DNA from: Alphaproteobacteria bacterium
GTDB lineage: Bacteria; Pseudomonadota; Alphaproteobacteria; UBA8366
Length of the DNA: 12,096 nt
Direction: 5' to 3'
NCBI GenBank assembly: GCA_029861675.1
Contig: JAOTYV010000131.1
Span: 1-12,096 of the forward strand
The notes under the pieces were generated by a model that did no database searches, was not told the DNA's origin, and worked only from the letters and a program-made list of their open reading frames with translations. Positions within the stretch are counted from its first letter, which is position 1. Each line of letters begins with the position of its first letter. Of the stretch, positions 1 to 6,381 are shown piece after piece. Both the position numbers and the translations under genes were made by a program.

Positions 1-1
1 T

Positions 2-475
2 CTGGTGCATCCCAACGGTCGGGTCTATGTCGGGGCGGCCTGGTCGGGCAATCTCGTGGTGTACGACCGGGGCAAGGTCATCAATGAGATGACGGGCCTG
101 TCGTCGCCGCATGACGTCGAGCTGGCGCCGAACGGGGATATCTGGCTCGCCGATGCGGGGAACGACCGGATGGTGCTGCTCTCGCCCGATCTGAAAATCA
201 AAAAAATTCTGCAGGGCGCGCCGTACAATTTCAGCGGCCCCCGGTATCAGGACACGATGCCGGACGGCACCTTGATCGTGGCGGACAAGAACACGCATTC
301 GGTCAAGATCATCGGCCCGGATGGAGCGCTGCTTCAGGTGCTGGGCGGCGGCGGATCGGGCAAGGAGCCCGGAAAATTCACGACGCCGGAGGGCATCGAG
401 CTCAAGGGGCAGACACTCTGGATCTCCGATTCCGGTAACGACCGGATCGTGAAATACCGGATTACCAAGCGGTAG
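2..475 (+). CDS. NHL-repeat beta-propeller protein, C-terminal part (5' end outside window)
   Basis: The open frame runs in from the left edge and stops at TAG 473-475, so only about 157 C-terminal residues are visible. Repeated blades of the NHL type can be read: SPHDVELAPNGDIWLADAGNDR, then a blade around MPDGTLIVADKNTHSVKII, then TTPEGIELKGQTLWISDSGNDRIVKY. Each has the family pattern of a hydrophobic strand, D/N-G, then a D-x-G-N-D-R-type turn. NHL propellers are usually binding scaffolds or, in the peptidyl-alpha-hydroxyglycine lyase branch, enzymes; no specific reaction can be assigned here. The GTG at 5-7 is in frame but lacks a visible ribosome binding site, and at least one blade would be missing, so the true start probably lies upstream. 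A second NHL gene lies convergently at 652-1614, which suggests a functional pair. The fold is secure; the function is not. Confidence 0.85.
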   Translation: MVHPNGRVYVGAAWSGNLVVYDRGKVINEMTGLSSPHDVELAPNGDIWLADAGNDRMVLLSPDLKIKKILQGAPYNFSGPRYQDTMPDGTLIVADKNTHSVKIIGPDGALLQVLGGGGSGKEPGKFTTPEGIELKGQTLWISDSGNDRIVKYRITKR

Positions 476-520
476 GCGGTGTCGACAGTCATCGGTAATA
501 CGCTGAAAACACACTATTAG

Positions 521-604
521 GTGTCATTCCCGCGAATGCGGGAATCTAGAAATTCGATCAACCCTGGATTCCGGACCGGCGCTTCGCGCCGTCCGGAATG
601 ACAC
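521..604. repeat. 84-bp palindromic intergenic element with two internal hairpins
   Basis: The element is bounded by a perfect 10-bp inverted repeat, GTGTCATTCC (521-530) and GGAATGACAC (595-604). Inside are two hairpins. The first has the stem ATTCCCGC/GCGGGAAT with a GAAT loop (526-545). The second has the stem ATTCCGGA plus CGGCGC, a TTC loop and the mirror sequence, with a single C bulge (568-599). It lies between two convergent genes, so it could act as a bidirectional transcription terminator. The 'tcattcccgcgaatgcggga' type of sequence resembles dispersed palindromic repeats that I recall from alphaproteobacterial genomes. Whether it is repeated in this genome cannot be tested from one copy. 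Confidence 0.75.
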
Positions 605-651
605 AGTTTGGGTATCGAGAGACGCGCGCCGAGGTACGGCCGCTAGGCGCC

Positions 652-1614
652 TCACGCGACCTTTTCCAGTTTCTGGAGCGACCGCAGCGGCCGGGGCATC
701 GGTACGTCGCCGAAACTGGACGGCCAATTGGTGTAGGACACTTCGCCCACATAGATGTCGCCCTTCGAATCGATCGCCAGGCCGTGCGGGGCAAGGAACT
801 TGCCGACCTCCAGCCCGGGCCCGTCTTCGCCGCCGAGCCGGGCGAGCAATTCGCCCTTCGCACTGACCACGCTGAGCCGCGGCCCGATATTGGGCGCCTT
901 GCGGTTGACCGCCATGCCCGGGCCCAATTCGCCGACGAAACAATGCGGGCACTTGCCGCGCGGCATGTACAGCCCGCACGGCCGGTGCAGCATGTTCCAC
1001 TGCGTCTCGTACTTGCCGTCGCCGTCGAAGATCTGCACCCGGTGGTTTTCCCGGTCGGCGACATAGACCCAGCCCTCGTCGTCGGTAACGATGTTATGCA
1101 CGATATTGAATTCGCCGGGACCGGATCCGGACTCGCCCCAGCTCTTCAGCAGCTTTCCGTCGGGCGAATATTTGTGGACGCAGGCATTGCCGTAGCCGTC
1201 CGAGACGTAGATGTGGTTGTCCGGCGACAGGGCGGTGTGGGTGCAGCGATGGAACGGATCGCCGCTCATATAGGGGGCCGGGTTTCCGGGCACGCCGATC
1301 TCCAGCAGCACCTTTCCTTCGGGCGTGCATTTGCGGACGGTGTGATCGCCGTCGTCGGTGCAATAGAGCGAGTCGTCCGGGCCGATGTGCAGGCCGTGGG
1401 CGCGCGGGAACAGGCCTTCGCCCCAGGAGCGCAGAAAATTGCCGTCGAGGTCGAACACCATCATCGGATGCTCGCCGCGATTGAAGACGTAAACCTGATC
1501 CTTGCTGTCGACGCCGACGGCGGCGACATCCATGAATTCCCAGCCCTCGGGCGGCTTCGCCCAATCCTCGACCACGCGGTAGCGAAACTCGCCGCTCCCC
1601 AAAATTACCGACAT
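652..1614 (-). CDS. NHL-repeat beta-propeller protein, possibly peptidyl-alpha-hydroxyglycine lyase-like
   Basis: A 320-residue protein without a signal peptide, made of about six NHL blades. Clear repeats include AAVGVDSKDQVYVFNRGEHPMMVFD (31-55), HGLHIGPDDSLYCTDDGDHTVRK (73-95), NHIYVSDGYGNACVHKY (133-149), GWVYVADRENHRVQIFD (181-197) and HGLAIDSKGDIYVGEVSYT (277-295). A histidine recurs at a similar place in several blades (H74, H126, H173, H277), as in peptidyl-alpha-hydroxyglycine alpha-amidating lyases, where pore-facing histidines bind zinc. That makes an enzymatic role possible but unproven. A CPHC pair lies at 222-225. The start at 1614 is preferred over the longer frame from 1659 because a strong GGGAGGG lies 7 bases upstream of its ATG. 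It diverges from the alpha-hydroxy-acid oxidase at 1777, with a shared 162-bp promoter region between them. Confidence 0.85.
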   Translation of the reverse strand: MSVILGSGEFRYRVVEDWAKPPEGWEFMDVAAVGVDSKDQVYVFNRGEHPMMVFDLDGNFLRSWGEGLFPRAHGLHIGPDDSLYCTDDGDHTVRKCTPEGKVLLEIGVPGNPAPYMSGDPFHRCTHTALSPDNHIYVSDGYGNACVHKYSPDGKLLKSWGESGSGPGEFNIVHNIVTDDEGWVYVADRENHRVQIFDGDGKYETQWNMLHRPCGLYMPRGKCPHCFVGELGPGMAVNRKAPNIGPRLSVVSAKGELLARLGGEDGPGLEVGKFLAPHGLAIDSKGDIYVGEVSYTNWPSSFGDVPMPRPLRSLQKLEKVA

Positions 1615-1776
1615 TATCCGTGCCCTCCCGCTTGAAGTATTCGCGCTATTCTCCAACAATCGAACGGTCCGCGCAAAGTTCCGACCTGTTTCCCAATTTC
1701 AACAGAACGCGATGCAAGTCTGTGTGTACCGTCCGGCGCGGCGTGACGGCGCATATGAGCACGATCGAGGTTAGGC
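1615..1776. other. Divergent intergenic region between NHL and hydroxy-acid oxidase genes
   Basis: These 162 bp must hold the promoters for both outward-reading genes. The visible translation signals are GGGAGGG before the leftward ATG at 1614 and GAGG (1767-1770) before the rightward ATG at 1777. I did not find a convincing -35/-10 pair or a strong operator palindrome on either strand. Confidence 0.4.
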
Positions 1777-2952
1777 ATGGATATCGAAAGCGCGATCAAT
1801 TTCGAGGATTTGCGTAAGTTGGCGAAGAAACGCCTGCCGAAGGTGGTCTACGACTTCATTGAAGGCGGCGCGGACGACGAGGACGGTCTGGTGCGCAACG
1901 AGGACGCCTTTCGCTCGCGCCCCCTGGTGCCGCGGTATTTGGTCGATATTGAGACGCGCGATCAGAGCACGCAGTTGTTCGGACGGACCTATTCGAGCCC
2001 CTTCGGCATCGCTCCGACGGGCGGCATCGGCAACTACCGCCGCGGTGGCGACATGATGCTGGCCACGGCGGCGCGAGACGCGAATATTCCCTTCATCATG
2101 TCCGGCGCGGCCACCGCCCCGATGGAGGAATTGGCCGAGGTCGCGCCGGAGCATGGCTGGTACCAGCTTTATGCCGCCAAGGATCCCGCGATTTCCGAGG
2201 ATATGATCCGCCGGGCGGCGGATCTGGGCCTGTCGACGCTGGTGATCACGGTGGACGTGCCGGTCGGATCCAACCGCGAGCGTAACAAGCGCAACGGGTT
2301 TGGGCGGCCGCTCAAACTGTCGCTTGCCTCCAAGCTGGATGCGCTGCGGCGGCCTTACTGGTTTAAGGATTATATGCGGCACGGCATCGCGCGGTTGTCG
2401 AATTGGGAAGCCTATGTCGAGCCGGGCGCCGACGCGGATACCTTGGCCACATTCATGTCCTCGCAAATTCATGCGACCCTGACATGGAGCGATATCGAGA
2501 AGTTCCGTAAACTGTGGCCGCGGAATCTGGTGCTCAAGGGCATCATGCGTCCGGACGATGCATTGCGCGCCGCCGAAATCGGCGTCGATGGGCTGATGGT
2601 GTCGAACCATGGCGCCCGGCAACTCGATCGCGCGCCGTCGCCGCTCGACGTGTTGCCGGCGATCGATGCCGCGGTGGGGGAGCGGATGACGCTGATGCTC
2701 GATGGCGGCGTGCGGCGCGGTTCCGACGTTTTGATCGCACTGTGTTTCGGCGCGAAATTCGTCTTTCTCGGCCGCCCGACATTGTACGGCGCGATCGCCG
2801 GCGGCATGCCGGGCGCCGCCAAGGCCGCGGCGATCCTGCGCCAGGAGATCGACACGGTCATGGCGCAGATCGGCTGCCCGAGCCTGGATCAGCTCGGCCC
2901 TGATTTTATGTTGTGGGACGAGGACGATTTGCGCCGCAACCGGCGCGACTGA
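1777..2952 (+). CDS. FMN-dependent alpha-hydroxy-acid oxidase/dehydrogenase (LldD/glycolate oxidase/mandelate dehydrogenase family)
   Basis: A 391-residue single-domain TIM-barrel flavoenzyme of normal family length. Members oxidise L-2-hydroxy acids such as lactate, glycolate or mandelate to 2-oxo acids, using FMN. The expected landmarks are all present: Tyr25 in the N-terminal VVYDFIEGGADDE segment, the FMN-contacting IAPTG (78-82), YQLY with Tyr129 (129-132), TVDVPVGSNRERN (158-170), Lys254 in VLKGI, the catalytic His278 and substrate-binding Arg281 in SNHGARQLD, and the phosphate-binding DGGVRRG (309-315) and GRP (332-334). IAPTG followed by a small-residue loop is closer to the lactate/mandelate dehydrogenase branch than to plant glycolate oxidase, but the substrate cannot be read from the sequence. 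No membrane-targeting segment is evident. ATG 1777 has GAGG 6 bases upstream. The divergent NHL neighbour may work on a related substrate; that is inference only. Confidence 0.93.
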   Translation: MDIESAINFEDLRKLAKKRLPKVVYDFIEGGADDEDGLVRNEDAFRSRPLVPRYLVDIETRDQSTQLFGRTYSSPFGIAPTGGIGNYRRGGDMMLATAARDANIPFIMSGAATAPMEELAEVAPEHGWYQLYAAKDPAISEDMIRRAADLGLSTLVITVDVPVGSNRERNKRNGFGRPLKLSLASKLDALRRPYWFKDYMRHGIARLSNWEAYVEPGADADTLATFMSSQIHATLTWSDIEKFRKLWPRNLVLKGIMRPDDALRAAEIGVDGLMVSNHGARQLDRAPSPLDVLPAIDAAVGERMTLMLDGGVRRGSDVLIALCFGAKFVFLGRPTLYGAIAGGMPGAAKAAAILRQEIDTVMAQIGCPSLDQLGPDFMLWDEDDLRRNRRD

Positions 2953-2986
2953 AAGTCATCCTCCGGGCCATAATTCTTCATAAATT

Positions 2987-3025
2987 TCCCGCGACGGTTT
3001 ACAATTGTACGCCACTGTCGCGGGA
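2987..3025 (+). promoter_or_regulatory. Inverted repeat that overlaps the Shine-Dalgarno of the thioredoxin-like gene
   Basis: TCCCGCGAC (2987-2995) and GTCGCGGGA (3017-3025) form a perfect 9-bp stem around a 21-nt loop. The right arm contains most of the GGGAG (3022-3026) that serves the ATG at 3034. In RNA the stem would hide the ribosome binding site; in DNA it could be an operator. The loop holds a smaller palindrome, ACAATTGT (3001-3008). A TACAAT that resembles a -10 box lies at 3000-3005. If transcription starts downstream of it, the left arm would be absent from the transcript, so the two readings compete. Confidence 0.5.
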
Positions 3026-3033
3026 GATGATCG

Positions 3034-3672
3034 ATGAATGGCTGTTTACGACGTTGTTTCACCGCATTTGCCCTGGCCGCCGTATCGGTGTGGGCATTTG
3101 CCGCCGCGCCGAATGTGGCCGGGGCCGCTCCGGCACTCGGCAAAGCGGCGCCGGATTTTACAGGCACCGACAGCACGGGGAAGCGTCACCGTCTGAGCGA
3201 CATGCGGGGCAAGATCGTGGTCCTGGAATGGACCAATCACGATTGCCCGTTTGTCGGCAAGCACTACCGCTCCAGCAATATGCAGCGCACGCAAAAGCAG
3301 GTGACCGACGGCGGCGCCGTTTGGCTCTCGGTGATATCCTCGGCGCCGGGTCTCCAGGGCCATGTTACCGGGCCGGAGGCCGACGCGCTGACCCGCAACC
3401 GGCAGGCGCATCCGTCTGCGGTCCTGCTCGATCCGAAGGGCGATATCGGCCGGCTCTATCGCGCGGCGGTGACGCCGCATATCTTCATTGTCGATAAGGA
3501 CGGCCGGCTGGCCTATCAAGGTGCCATCGACGATATCGCGTCATGGGACGAAGCCGACATTCCGAAGGCAACCAACTACGTCCACCAAGTGATGACGCAG
3601 TTGAAGGCCGGATTGCAGGTCAAGCCGGGTGTGACGCGTCCGTACGGATGCAGCGTCAAGTACGGGTCCTAG
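3034..3672 (+). CDS. Exported thioredoxin-fold (redoxin family) protein with WTNHDCPFV motif
   Basis: A 212-residue protein with an N-terminal signal peptide: a basic start with RR at 6-7, a hydrophobic stretch at about 10-25, and an Ala-rich cleavage region near 23-31. It therefore probably acts in the periplasm. The mature part is an AhpC/TSA/TlpA-like thioredoxin fold: APDFTGTDSTGKRHRLSDMRGKIVVLEW (39-66), the redox centre TNHDCPFVGKHY (67-78) with Cys71, and the cis-proline segment VTPHIFIVDKDG (146-157) with Pro148. There is no CxxC pair. A second cysteine lies in the C-terminal PYGCSVKY (Cys206) and is the likely resolving partner. It is probably a thiol peroxidase-like or disulfide-handling protein; its substrate is unknown. 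The start follows GGGAG with 7-base spacing. It reads in the same direction as the oxidase 81 bp upstream but may have its own promoter. Confidence 0.88.
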   Translation: MNGCLRRCFTAFALAAVSVWAFAAAPNVAGAAPALGKAAPDFTGTDSTGKRHRLSDMRGKIVVLEWTNHDCPFVGKHYRSSNMQRTQKQVTDGGAVWLSVISSAPGLQGHVTGPEADALTRNRQAHPSAVLLDPKGDIGRLYRAAVTPHIFIVDKDGRLAYQGAIDDIASWDEADIPKATNYVHQVMTQLKAGLQVKPGVTRPYGCSVKYGS

Positions 3673-3673
3673 A

Positions 3674-3717
3674 GCAAATCCCGAGCGAACCGAAATGGTT
3701 GGCGACGACGTATTTGC
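3674..3717. terminator. Nested inverted repeat after the thioredoxin-like gene; possible terminator or dispersed palindrome
   Basis: GCAAAT (3674-3679) pairs with ATTTGC (3712-3717). Inside this, GCGAACC pairs with GGTTGGC around a GAAAT loop, with one mismatch (about 3685-3703). The structure begins two bases after the stop codon. The opening AGAGCAAATC also resembles short dispersed palindromes I recall downstream of alphaproteobacterial genes, so its role as a terminator is uncertain. Confidence 0.4.
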
Positions 3718-3733
3718 GTAAAAACAAAGAGAT

Positions 3734-3809
3734 AGACAATTTCATTTGAGTCAATTTAAACAAGAAATCGTCTAGCGGGCCTAGCCGCCCTTTCGGGGGG
3801 ATGCGCTAG
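3734..3809. terminator. Inverted repeats in the convergent gap; possible bidirectional terminator
   Basis: AGACAATTTC (3734-3743) and GAAATCGTCT (3764-3773) form a 10-bp arm pair with one mismatch around an AT-rich loop. Next to it, CTAGCG (3772-3777) and CGCTAG (3804-3809) enclose a small CCC-TTTC-GGG hairpin and overlap the stop codon of the hydrolase gene. Two genes converge here, so termination in both directions is expected, but there is no classical long T-run. Confidence 0.35.
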
Positions 3810-4504
3810 TCTGCGGAGAGGCTTTGCGCCGGTGCGCCGAACCGTTGATGCATGTCCGCGATGACATCGTCGATCGGTTCCACATCGGCGTATTTCATGT
3901 CCATGTCGAACAGGTTGGCCCGGTGCGCCATGGCGCTGCGGTCGCCGCAGGCTTCCTCCACGACGATCACCCGGAAGTTATGTGAAAACGCGTCGGCGAC
4001 CGCGCCGCGCACGCAGCCGCTGGTCGAGACGCCGCACACCACCACCGTATCCACAGCGTCATAGCGCAGGAAGGATTCAAGCGGCGTTTCGAAAAACGGC
4101 GAGGGTTTGTTTTTTTCGATGACGATGTCGCGATCGGTGGGCGCGTAGGCGTCGGGCCATTGGTCGGCCTTCGGATCGCCGGTGTATTGGAATTCCTCCG
4201 CCGTACCCAATTTCAAATTCCAGATGCCGCGCCGCGTCGGGTGTGCCCGGTTGTCGCGCCGGCTGTAATAGACCGGCAGCGACAGGTCGCGAAACGTCGC
4301 CGTCAGCCGGGTCAGCGCGGCGATCAGCGCGGGGTCTTCTGCGCCGCATAATTTGTACGCCGGATCGACGAACATGTGGGTGGTGTCGACATTCAGCAGC
4401 GCCGGGCGCGCGCCGAAACCGATCTTGTTGCCAAAGGATGCCTTGCGATAGGTGTCCAATTCCTCGGCCGGGAGAAAGTCGGCCCATTTGTCGATTTTGT
4501 CCAC
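3806..4504 (-). CDS. Isochorismatase-family cysteine hydrolase (N-carbamoylsarcosine amidase/maleamate amidohydrolase-like)
   Basis: A 232-residue alpha/beta hydrolase of the isochorismatase superfamily, which cleaves amide or vinyl-ether bonds with an Asp-Lys-Cys triad. All three are visible: Asp40 in ARPALLNVDTTHMFVDP, Lys131 in IEKNKPSPFFETPLESF and Cys164 in VVVCGVSTSGCVRGAVADA. GVSTSGC matches the usual cis-peptide and nucleophile turn. The N-terminal YRKASFGNKIGFGARPALL resembles N-carbamoylsarcosine amidase and NicF-type maleamate hydrolases, so amide hydrolysis is the best guess; the substrate is unknown. I chose the GTG at 4504 because AAAGGAG lies 6 bases upstream. The longer frame from an ATG at 4573 would overlap the upstream gene and lacks such a signal. 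It lies 43 bp downstream of the YihY gene on the same strand and is probably cotranscribed with it. No signal peptide is seen. Confidence 0.9.
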   Translation of the reverse strand: MDKIDKWADFLPAEELDTYRKASFGNKIGFGARPALLNVDTTHMFVDPAYKLCGAEDPALIAALTRLTATFRDLSLPVYYSRRDNRAHPTRRGIWNLKLGTAEEFQYTGDPKADQWPDAYAPTDRDIVIEKNKPSPFFETPLESFLRYDAVDTVVVCGVSTSGCVRGAVADAFSHNFRVIVVEEACGDRSAMAHRANLFDMDMKYADVEPIDDVIADMHQRFGAPAQSLSAD

Positions 4505-4547
4505 GGCGGGCTCCTTTTGGATGGAATGGCGGTTACCAGGTCGCGCA

Positions 4548-5957
4548 TTAGTGCGATTTTCCGGCAACGGCAAGGCCGAACATGGCGAGAACTTTGGTCT
4601 TGCGGTCGGTGATCGGCAAGTCGGCGTCGTCTTCCTCGTCCTCGGTCAGCTCACGCAGCTCTTCGACCTCCGCTTCGCTATCCGGCGCGAACAGCGACTT
4701 CAAGGTCATGCCTGTGATCTCTGCGTTCGCCGTATTGAGGTCCGCGATGATGTGGCCGTAGCGCCGGCCCCAACCTGACTTCGGCAAGTAGCGAAGATCC
4801 GTGATATCCATGTCAAGTTCCAGATCGCGTTGCAAATCGCTGAGGGTCGCCAGGTCGAGGTCGCGCGAGATCAGCCAGTCGCCGGTTTCGTCCTTGGTAA
4901 TGTAGTGCGCCTGTTGAAGGCGATCCTGGGCGATGGCGACCGCGTCGGGCGCAGCCGGCGCGGCGCGCACCAATTGCCGCACGTTGAGCCCTTTTCCGGT
5001 ACGGCTGACAACCAGCAGTGCGTTTAGAATTGCCAGCGCCGCCGCGAGCAACCGGGCGGCGGGCAGATTTTCCTGCCGAACGCGGCGCATGCCCGCGCGC
5101 CATTCCGGCATCGCCGCCGTCATCTCGGCGCCCAGCAAGACGACGATCCAGGCGAGGTACATCCAGACCAGCAGGATGGGGATCGCGGCCAACGCGCCAT
5201 AGAGCGTCTCGTAAGTCGGGAAACTTTTGATATAGAGCCCGAAGCCCTTTTTCAGCAGTTCGAAAAGGAGACCCGCCGCGATCCCTCCCATCAGGGCGTC
5301 CCGCCGTCGCACCGGAAAATACGGCATGACGAGAAAGAGGATCGAGAATCCCATGATCTGCAACAACAACGGCACGTAGCCGGCAAGCTCGGTCAGCGGG
5401 CCGGTAATCTGTTCGACGCCGGATGCCTGGGCCGCCGTGAAGAGATAGCTGGAGAGCGAGAGGCTCGCGCCGAATAACATTGGCGAAAGCGTCAGGACAG
5501 CCCAATAGACCAACAGCCGACCGACCAGGCGCCGAGATTCATTGACGCGCCAAATTGCATTGAACGTGCCGTTGATCGATGACAAGAGCATTACTGCGGT
5601 GATGCCGAGAAAAACCACGCCGACCGCAGTGAGCTGTCCGGTTTTTTGCGTGAACCGATCGATGTGTCCGGAAACCGCGGCGCCGATGCCCGGTACGAAA
5701 TTCTCGAAGACGAAGGACTGCAACGCGCCCCTGGTTTCCTGAAATGCCGGAAAGGCGGCGAAGATCGCGAAACTGATCGCAATCAACGGCACCATGGCCA
5801 ACAACGAGGTATATGTCAGCGCGGCCGCGCGTTCGAAGCATCGATCCACACCGAAGCGTTGAACGACGTACCTCAGGAACCGGATGCCGGACCGAAAGCC
5901 CAGCAGCGATTTTTGCCAGCGTCGGGGCGACTTTGATTGAGGCGAGCTCTGTTTCAT
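4548..5957 (-). CDS. YihY/BrkB family inner-membrane protein
   Basis: A 469-residue membrane protein of the YihY/BrkB (formerly 'ribonuclease BN') family. The hallmark AAALTYTSLLAMVPL lies at 44-58, and YETLYGALAAIPILLVWMYLAW at 249-270 is the second signature. About six membrane helices are seen, near 48-70, 108-128, 147-175, 190-212, 220-242 and 253-282. The RNase label is historical and should not be taken as function; members are thought to be transporters or envelope proteins. After the helices comes a long cytoplasmic part (about 285-469). It holds a predicted winged-helix-like stretch including LQQAHYITKDETGDWLISRDLDLATLSDL and an acidic tail EAEVEELRELTEDEEDDAD (428-446). The ATG at 5957 has only a weak ribosome binding site. 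It diverges by 39 bp from the small membrane gene at 5997 and precedes the cysteine hydrolase. Confidence 0.9.
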   Translation of the reverse strand: MKQSSPQSKSPRRWQKSLLGFRSGIRFLRYVVQRFGVDRCFERAAALTYTSLLAMVPLIAISFAIFAAFPAFQETRGALQSFVFENFVPGIGAAVSGHIDRFTQKTGQLTAVGVVFLGITAVMLLSSINGTFNAIWRVNESRRLVGRLLVYWAVLTLSPMLFGASLSLSSYLFTAAQASGVEQITGPLTELAGYVPLLLQIMGFSILFLVMPYFPVRRRDALMGGIAAGLLFELLKKGFGLYIKSFPTYETLYGALAAIPILLVWMYLAWIVVLLGAEMTAAMPEWRAGMRRVRQENLPAARLLAAALAILNALLVVSRTGKGLNVRQLVRAAPAAPDAVAIAQDRLQQAHYITKDETGDWLISRDLDLATLSDLQRDLELDMDITDLRYLPKSGWGRRYGHIIADLNTANAEITGMTLKSLFAPDSEAEVEELRELTEDEEDDADLPITDRKTKVLAMFGLAVAGKSH

Positions 5958-5996
5958 GGTGGAACTACTATAGCGCAGGGATTAAGGAGCGGTGAA

Positions 5997-6293
5997 TTGC
6001 CGAATTCTCAGGCCGATCAACACCCGCCGGAGGGACATCGCCAGCCCGCGCCGCGCCTGCGGCATGGCGCGGGATTGGCGGGGTTGCTGGTGTTCCTCGG
6101 ATACTTCGGCGTTTGGCGCGGCTGTGAGTTGGTCGCGCTCCATTTCGGAATTGCCTGGGCGCTTGCGGCGGCGGCGCTCGGACTTTTGGGTATGGTGGTA
6201 GTCGCGGTGGTTGGCCTCGCTGTGATCCGCGCGATGCGTCAGATGGAGGAAGTGCCGCCGCCGGAACAGGAAGGCGACACCGCCCGGAAATAG
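5997..6293 (+). CDS. Small hypothetical membrane protein, TTG start
   Basis: A protein of about 98 residues that I do not recognise. A hydrophilic Pro/His-rich N-terminus (about 1-24) is followed by two hydrophobic segments, roughly GLAGLLVFLGYFGVW (26-40) and LVALHFGIAWALAAAALGLLGMVVVAVVGLAVI (about 45-77), and an acidic tail MEEVPPPEQEGD. The frame is open from an ATG at 5937, but that start lies inside the oppositely oriented YihY gene and has no good ribosome binding site. The in-frame TTG at 5997 has a perfect AAGGAG (5984-5989) 7 bases upstream, so it is the better start. The gene lies 88 bp before fabI in the same direction. The topology looks like a two-helix membrane accessory protein. 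Evidence for coding is the SD sequence, the clean hydrophobic pattern and the lack of a better frame. Confidence 0.6.
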   Translation: MPNSQADQHPPEGHRQPAPRLRHGAGLAGLLVFLGYFGVWRGCELVALHFGIAWALAAAALGLLGMVVVAVVGLAVIRAMRQMEEVPPPEQEGDTARK

Positions 6294-6316
6294 CGGAAAA
6301 ATAGGCGATCGCGGCA

Positions 6317-6344
6317 TTGATCGACCGGGTAACTTGTATAAGAT
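6317..6344 (+). promoter_or_regulatory. Candidate sigma-70-type promoter for fabI-aroC
   Basis: TTGATC (6317-6322) and TAAGAT (6339-6344, within TATAAGAT) are separated by 16 bp, about 40 bp upstream of the fabI start. This is the best -35/-10 pair in the 88-bp gap. It is a pattern match only. Confidence 0.4.
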
Positions 6345-6381
6345 GGCGCGCACTTTCGCCTGATTTGTTCGAGGGGTATAG

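Noticed and set aside
598..1635. 345-codon plus-strand frame opposite the NHL gene
   Set aside because: It starts inside the palindromic element and mirrors the NHL gene; the minus-strand product shows real repeats and a strong ribosome binding site.
1771..2622. 283-codon minus-strand frame opposite the hydroxy-acid oxidase
   Set aside because: It is an antisense shadow; the plus strand encodes an enzyme with all catalytic residues.
3806..4573. Longer start of the cysteine hydrolase at 4573
   Set aside because: It has no ribosome binding site and would overlap the YihY gene; GTG 4504 has AAAGGAG at ideal spacing.
4548..5957. Annotation of the YihY protein as ribonuclease BN
   Set aside because: The name is a historical misassignment; the sequence is a polytopic membrane protein with no nuclease motif.
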